Below are positions 5,801 through 9,132 of a DNA stretch of 9,132 nt, one piece after another. A model generated the notes under the pieces. That model did no database searches and was not told the origin of the DNA. It saw nothing but the letters and a program-made list of their open reading frames with translations. Within the stretch, counting starts at the first letter, position 1. Every line of letters starts with the position of its first letter. Both the position numbers and the translations under genes were made by a program. This stretch comes from Rhodoblastus sp964425315 (lineage in GTDB: Bacteria; Pseudomonadota; Alphaproteobacteria; Rhizobiales; Beijerinckiaceae), in assembly GCA_964425315.1 (NCBI GenBank), contig CAYRNB010000106.1, forward strand, positions 1-9,132, given 5' to 3'.

Positions 5801-5964
5801 GGTTCAGTTCCCGTTTTTATGCGGATAACGCCGATGCGCCAACAGCTTTGCCCCAAGCGCGCCCCGCGGCAAGTCCAAAATGATGGCAGGCCGCATGTTT
5901 CAACGACTTGCCGCCGATTTTCCATCCGTCCTGGCCCCACGCCGCGGCGGCCAAAGGAAAGGCC

Positions 5965-6264
5965 TCAGCCGAATTTGAACAGGATCCCGTAGCCGCCGCG
6001 CGGATAATTCCAGGTGATCTCGCCCGCTTCTTCCAGCAGGACACGGCAGGTGCCGCATTCCATGCAACCGTCGGCGGTGATTTCCACCTGGCCGTTCTCG
6101 TTCTCAGTATAGCAGCCAGCCGGGCAGATCTTGGTCATGGCCAACAGGTTCTTCGACGGCGTCACATGCGGCGTAATGGAGATATGCGGTTTGCCCGCAT
6201 CGACCACATAGCGGTTCTGATAGAGCTTTTCTTCGATTTTCTGGAATTGTTGCGCTTCGGCCAT
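5965..6264 (-). CDS. fixX: FixX, ferredoxin-like subunit of the electron-bifurcating FixABCX complex
   Basis: A 99-residue ferredoxin-like protein that pairs with FixC in the quinone-reducing branch of FixABCX, as in the C-terminal domain of ETF:quinone oxidoreductase. Five cysteines are visible: C47 and C51 in KICPAGC, then C67, C70 and C73 in GCMECGTC, enough for one [4Fe-4S] cluster. The C-terminal ITWNYPRGGYGILFKFG is a FixX hallmark. The length is normal for the family (about 95-100). The ATG at 6264 has a strong AAGGAG site, and the gene begins 27 bp after fixC. It is the last gene of the fixABCX order. Confidence 0.96.
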   Translation of the reverse strand: MAEAQQFQKIEEKLYQNRYVVDAGKPHISITPHVTPSKNLLAMTKICPAGCYTENENGQVEITADGCMECGTCRVLLEEAGEITWNYPRGGYGILFKFG

Positions 6265-6291
6265 GTCCCGTCTCCTTCGAAGAATGAATGT

Positions 6292-7596
6292 TCAGCGCCA
6301 AGCGCGGGCGAGGCGGAAAGCGTCGCCGATCAAGCCGAAGCCGCGCGCCTTGCGGAACGCCCGAACCGTGTCCTTTTCCTTGTCGATCTTCGGCGTTCCG
6401 TCGACACGGACGAAATTGTCCATCGCCTTGGCGATGAGTTGCGGATAGGTAAGGAACAGATTCTGCGCCTGAGTGTGCAGCAAGGCGGGCATATCCTTGT
6501 GCTTGCGCAGATCCTTCATCACAAAACTTTCGTCGAGGAATTTCTTGTAGAGCGACAGATTTTCCGCCGTCATTTTGTCGCGCCGCGACTTGATCTGGAA
6601 GATTGCCTCTCCGGCGAGGCGGCCCGACGTCATCGCCAGATTCGATCCTTCGCGATGCACCGCATTGTTGAGCTGGCCCGCATCGCCGCACATCACCCAG
6701 CCGTCACCGTAAAGCTGCGGCACAGCCTTGAAACCCCCTTCCGGAATGAGATGGGTGGCGTATTCCTTGACTTCCGAGCCCTCGATCAAAGGCGCAACGG
6801 AAGGGTGTTTCTTGAACATGTCGAGCAATTGCGCCGGGCCGACCTGATGGTCGGCGAAATCCGACACCAGGCAACCGATGCCGATCGAAATGCTCTCCCT
6901 GTTGGTGTAGATGAAGCCCATGCCGGCCATGCCGTTTGAAATCGTGCCGGCGGCTTCGATCACCACGCCCTCGTCGCCCTGGACGTTGAAACGCGATTCG
7001 ATCGTCTCGGGCGGCAGGAAATGCATTTCCTTGACGGCGAGCGCAACGGTCGAGGGCGCGGGCCGCTCGCGCAGTCCGGCGCGAGCGCCGAGCAGGCCGT
7101 TGACGCCCTCGGCGAGCACGACGACATCGGCGTGGACAGGGCTGCCGCCACGGTCGGTGCGCACGCCGACCACTTTGCCGTAAGCGTCCTGGATCAATTC
7201 GACCGCGGTGGTCTCGCACAGAAGGATCGAGCCCTTGGCCTGCGCCTCCCTGGCGAACCAGCGATCGAATTGCGAACGGATGATCGTGTAGCGATTGGGC
7301 TTGTCCTCATTGAACTCGTCCGAGCGATAATGCATGCCGGTGTGCGACTTGTCGGTCATGAACCAGAAGCGCTGTTCGATCAGATGGCGCTCCAGCGGCG
7401 CCTCGCTGCGGAAATCCGGAATGATCTTCTCCAGCATGTCCGCATAAAGAATGCCGCCCTGCACGTTCTTCGAGCCGGGATATTCGCCGCGTTCAAGCTG
7501 AAGCACTTTGAGGCCGCGCGACGCCATCGTATAGGCCGCGGCGTTGCCGGACATGCCGGCCCCTATGACAATCGCGTCGAATTTTTCGTCGATCAT
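6292..7596 (-). CDS. fixC: FixC, FAD-dependent ETF:quinone oxidoreductase-like subunit
   Basis: A 434-residue flavoprotein that receives electrons from FixAB and passes them to quinone, the downhill branch that pays for making low-potential reductant. The N-terminal FAD dinucleotide-binding motif is IVIGAGMSG (residues 9-17), with an acidic ELE/QLERG strand after it. A second FAD motif, VMCGDAGQLNN, lies near residues 300-311. YGDGW and the long C-terminal helix region match FixC. I chose ATG 7596, since MIDEKFDAIVIGAG is the normal FixC start and a GAGGA site lies just upstream; the frame stays open much further upstream but that stretch overlaps fixB out of frame and is not coding. Intergenic gaps are 20 bp (fixB) and 27 bp (fixX). 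Confidence 0.96.
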   Translation of the reverse strand: MIDEKFDAIVIGAGMSGNAAAYTMASRGLKVLQLERGEYPGSKNVQGGILYADMLEKIIPDFRSEAPLERHLIEQRFWFMTDKSHTGMHYRSDEFNEDKPNRYTIIRSQFDRWFAREAQAKGSILLCETTAVELIQDAYGKVVGVRTDRGGSPVHADVVVLAEGVNGLLGARAGLRERPAPSTVALAVKEMHFLPPETIESRFNVQGDEGVVIEAAGTISNGMAGMGFIYTNRESISIGIGCLVSDFADHQVGPAQLLDMFKKHPSVAPLIEGSEVKEYATHLIPEGGFKAVPQLYGDGWVMCGDAGQLNNAVHREGSNLAMTSGRLAGEAIFQIKSRRDKMTAENLSLYKKFLDESFVMKDLRKHKDMPALLHTQAQNLFLTYPQLIAKAMDNFVRVDGTPKIDKEKDTVRAFRKARGFGLIGDAFRLARAWR

Positions 7597-7616
7597 TGTC
7601 GTGTCCTCAACAATTG

Positions 7617-8717
7617 TCAGCCGGCGAGCCGGTCTTTCGAATGGGGCGATAGACGCTTTCGGAAGGCCTCGGTCAAAGCCGGCAGAAAGCGCATGGCGTC
7701 GGTGACAATTCCAATATGGGCGAAATCGAAGATCGGCGCGTTCTTGTCGGTGTTGATGGCGACGATGAGATCCGCGCCCTCGACACCGACGCGATGCTGA
7801 ATCGCTCCGGAAACGCCGGCCGCAATATAGAGTTTGGGCCGTATCGTCTTGCCCGTCTGGCCGATCTGCCGGTCGGACGTCACCCAGCCCTTCTGCACCA
7901 ACGGCCGCGAGCAGCCGTATTCGGCGCCGAGCGTCGCGGCGAGATTGCGCACCAGTTGGAAATTCTCGGCGTTCTGCAGGCCCATGCCGCCGGCGACCAC
8001 GACATCGGCGAAGGCGAGATTGACCTTGTTGGAATCGCGGTCCGGCAGGAAGCGCAAAATCTTGGTGATGATGTTCGCTTCGTCGAGATCGGGCGCGAAG
8101 GAAACGATGCGTCCCTCGCGGCCCTCGACGCGCTCCGGCATGCGCATGACGCGCGGCCGCACTGTCGCCATCTGCGGCCGATAATTCAGCGTGTAGATCG
8201 TGCAGAGCAGCGAGCCGCCGAAGGTCGGACGCGTGGCGGCGAGCGATTTGTCGTCGTCGACATTGAGCTCGGTGCAATCGGCGGTGAGGCCGGTCAGCAG
8301 AGTGGTGGCGACCGAGCCGGCGAGGTCACGGCCGAGCGTCGTCGCGCCGAGCAGGAGAATTTCCGGCTTATGCGTATTGACGAGGTCGGTCAGCGCCTTC
8401 GAATAGGGCTCGTTGCGATAGTCGGCAAGCGTCGGATGCTCGACCATGTAGACGAGATCCGCGCCATAGGCGAAGCTTTCCTTCGCCGCATGCTGAACCT
8501 CTTCGCCTGGCGCGCCGAGCACGACGCCGGCCAATTCCACGCCGAGCCTGTCGGCGAGCTTGCGGCCTTCGCCGAGCAGTTCGAAAGACACCGGATGAAC
8601 GACGCCGCGCTCCATCTCGATGAAGACCCAGACATGCTTGTAGTCGCGGAATTTTTCCGGCAGCTCCTTCTTCATCGAGGCGCGGCCGCCGCCGGCGGCG
8701 GGTTTTTGTTCGGACAT
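7617..8717 (-). CDS. fixB: FixB, ETF alpha-like subunit of FixABCX
   Basis: A 366-residue electron-transfer flavoprotein alpha-family protein; with FixA it forms the bifurcating core that oxidises NADH and splits electrons between ferredoxin/flavodoxin and FixC. The N-terminal domain (about residues 27-220, from YKHVWVFIEMERG) is the ETF alpha/beta fold. The C-terminal FAD-binding domain contains RQIGQTGKTIRPKLYIAAGVSG split as RQIGQTGKTI then RPKLYIAAGVSGAIQH (about 280-308), with AINTDKNAPIFDFAHIGIV after it (about 320-338), the ETF alpha signature. An unusual glycine/alanine-rich N-terminal extension (residues 3-14) precedes a possible internal start at Met15; the upstream ATG is preferred for its GGAG site (TAAGGAGCCCGAC). 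The start is 10 bp after the fixA stop. Confidence 0.96.
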   Translation of the reverse strand: MSEQKPAAGGGRASMKKELPEKFRDYKHVWVFIEMERGVVHPVSFELLGEGRKLADRLGVELAGVVLGAPGEEVQHAAKESFAYGADLVYMVEHPTLADYRNEPYSKALTDLVNTHKPEILLLGATTLGRDLAGSVATTLLTGLTADCTELNVDDDKSLAATRPTFGGSLLCTIYTLNYRPQMATVRPRVMRMPERVEGREGRIVSFAPDLDEANIITKILRFLPDRDSNKVNLAFADVVVAGGMGLQNAENFQLVRNLAATLGAEYGCSRPLVQKGWVTSDRQIGQTGKTIRPKLYIAAGVSGAIQHRVGVEGADLIVAINTDKNAPIFDFAHIGIVTDAMRFLPALTEAFRKRLSPHSKDRLAG

Positions 8718-8727
8718 GTCGGGCTCC

Positions 8728-9132
8728 TTAAAAACCAGCGGCGAGTTTTTCGAGATCGCCTTCCAGCGATGCCGTATGGGCGAACATGGCTTCGATCAAA
8801 GCGTCGGCCATTTCGCCCGCCGCCTTGTGCGCATTGGTGTCGATCAACGCGGCTTTTTCCGCGCGAGGCGGCGGCGCGAACACACGCTTGACCACGGTGG
8901 GCGAGCCGCGCAGGCCGCATTTGGTCACGTCCTCGATGCCGGCGTCCTTGGCGCTCCAGGTGATGATGTCGGCGCGCGCCGCGCGAAGCGCGTCCTCGAT
9001 GCGGCCGCGGCGCACGACATTCGAGCCTTCGAGCATGGTGACGAGGCAGGGCAGTTTGGTTTTGAGCAATTGCACGCCGCCTTCCGAACGGCGCTCGATG
9101 GTGATCGACTTGTCGTTGAGATCGAAATCGGC
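8728..9132 (-). CDS. fixA: FixA, ETF beta-like subunit of FixABCX (C-terminal part, cut by window edge)
   Basis: The last 134 residues of an ETF beta-family protein; the N-terminal half lies beyond position 9132. The frame is open to the edge, and the first visible residues (ADFDLNDKSITIERRSEGG) fit the middle of the protein, followed by LLKTKLPCLVTMLEGSNVVR, a strand-turn region typical of FixA. An ADIITWSAKDAGI segment and the helical C-terminus then pair with FixB. FixA binds FAD and NADH in the bifurcating core. A full FixA is about 280 residues, so roughly half is present. The promoter of the fixABCX operon lies outside the window, so its control cannot be read. Confidence 0.94.
   Translation of the reverse strand, partial: ADFDLNDKSITIERRSEGGVQLLKTKLPCLVTMLEGSNVVRRGRIEDALRAARADIITWSAKDAGIEDVTKCGLRGSPTVVKRVFAPPPRAEKAALIDTNAHKAAGEMADALIEAMFAHTASLEGDLEKLAAGF

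Noticed and set aside
5849..5864. Minus-strand GG-N10-GC element upstream of mop, as a possible sigma-54 promoter
   Set aside because: It keeps the GG and GC spacing but lacks the TT of TTGC and the leading T (four mismatches to consensus), so chance is the better explanation.
5908..6939. 343-residue plus-strand open frame opposite fixX and fixC
   Set aside because: It lies antisense to two well-supported genes, is rich in Arg, Ala and His as expected for a shadow frame in high-GC DNA, and matches no family I recognise.
7597..8277. N-terminal extension of fixC in the open minus-strand frame
   Set aside because: The frame is open but overlaps fixB in another frame with low-complexity Arg-rich sequence; FixC homology starts at the ATG at 7596, which has its own ribosome-binding site.
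7716..8891. 391-residue plus-strand open frame opposite fixB and fixA
   Set aside because: It is antisense to clear ETF-type genes and its composition is typical of a reverse-complement frame; no ribosome-binding site or motif supports it.

Overview
The window reads as chromosomal DNA of a nitrogen-fixing alphaproteobacterium, most likely in the Hyphomicrobiales. I infer this from the high GC content, the FixL/FixJ pair, the FixABCX operon, the nif-type accessory genes and the Omp25/31-like porin end. A family such as Methylocystaceae or Beijerinckiaceae would fit, but the sequence alone does not fix the genus. No tRNA, rRNA, CRISPR array, insertion sequence or integrase was seen.

Layout, left to right. 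(1) 1-237 is the 3' end of an outer-membrane beta-barrel gene, closed by a strong intrinsic terminator. (2) 488-3290 on the plus strand holds an oxygen-sensing two-component system. It consists of a FixL-like kinase with three PAS domains, the last a haem PAS, and a FixJ-type response regulator. A 184-bp gap rich in inverted repeats separates them. (3) 3341-4036 on the minus strand is a short-chain dehydrogenase/reductase with an atypical active site. (4) 4037-4333 is a divergent regulatory region with a good sigma-54 (-24/-12) promoter facing right. (5) 4334-5583 on the plus strand is a compact four-gene unit: a HesB/IscA-like protein, NifZ, an uncharacterised 87-residue protein and a thioredoxin-like [2Fe-2S] ferredoxin. 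(6) 5594-9132 on the minus strand holds fixA (N-terminal half beyond the edge), fixB, fixC and fixX, followed by a 68-residue molbindin (mop).

How the parts fit together. FixABCX is an electron-bifurcating, ETF-like complex that supplies low-potential electrons to nitrogenase. NifZ and the HesB-like protein belong to nitrogenase metallocluster maturation, and molbindin buffers molybdate for FeMo-cofactor. The ferredoxin is a plausible redox partner. The sigma-54 promoter implies NifA-dependent expression of the hesB-nifZ unit, and the FixL/FixJ pair ties the locus to oxygen status. No nif structural genes (nifHDK) and no fixK or nifA lie inside the window, so these links rest on family knowledge and gene neighbourhood.

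Most of the window is a recognisable nif/fix accessory island. The points that deserve a second look are the alternative pairing pattern between fixL and fixJ, the HesB-like protein lacking the usual C-terminal CxC, the SDR lacking the catalytic serine, and the small nif-unit protein of unknown function.
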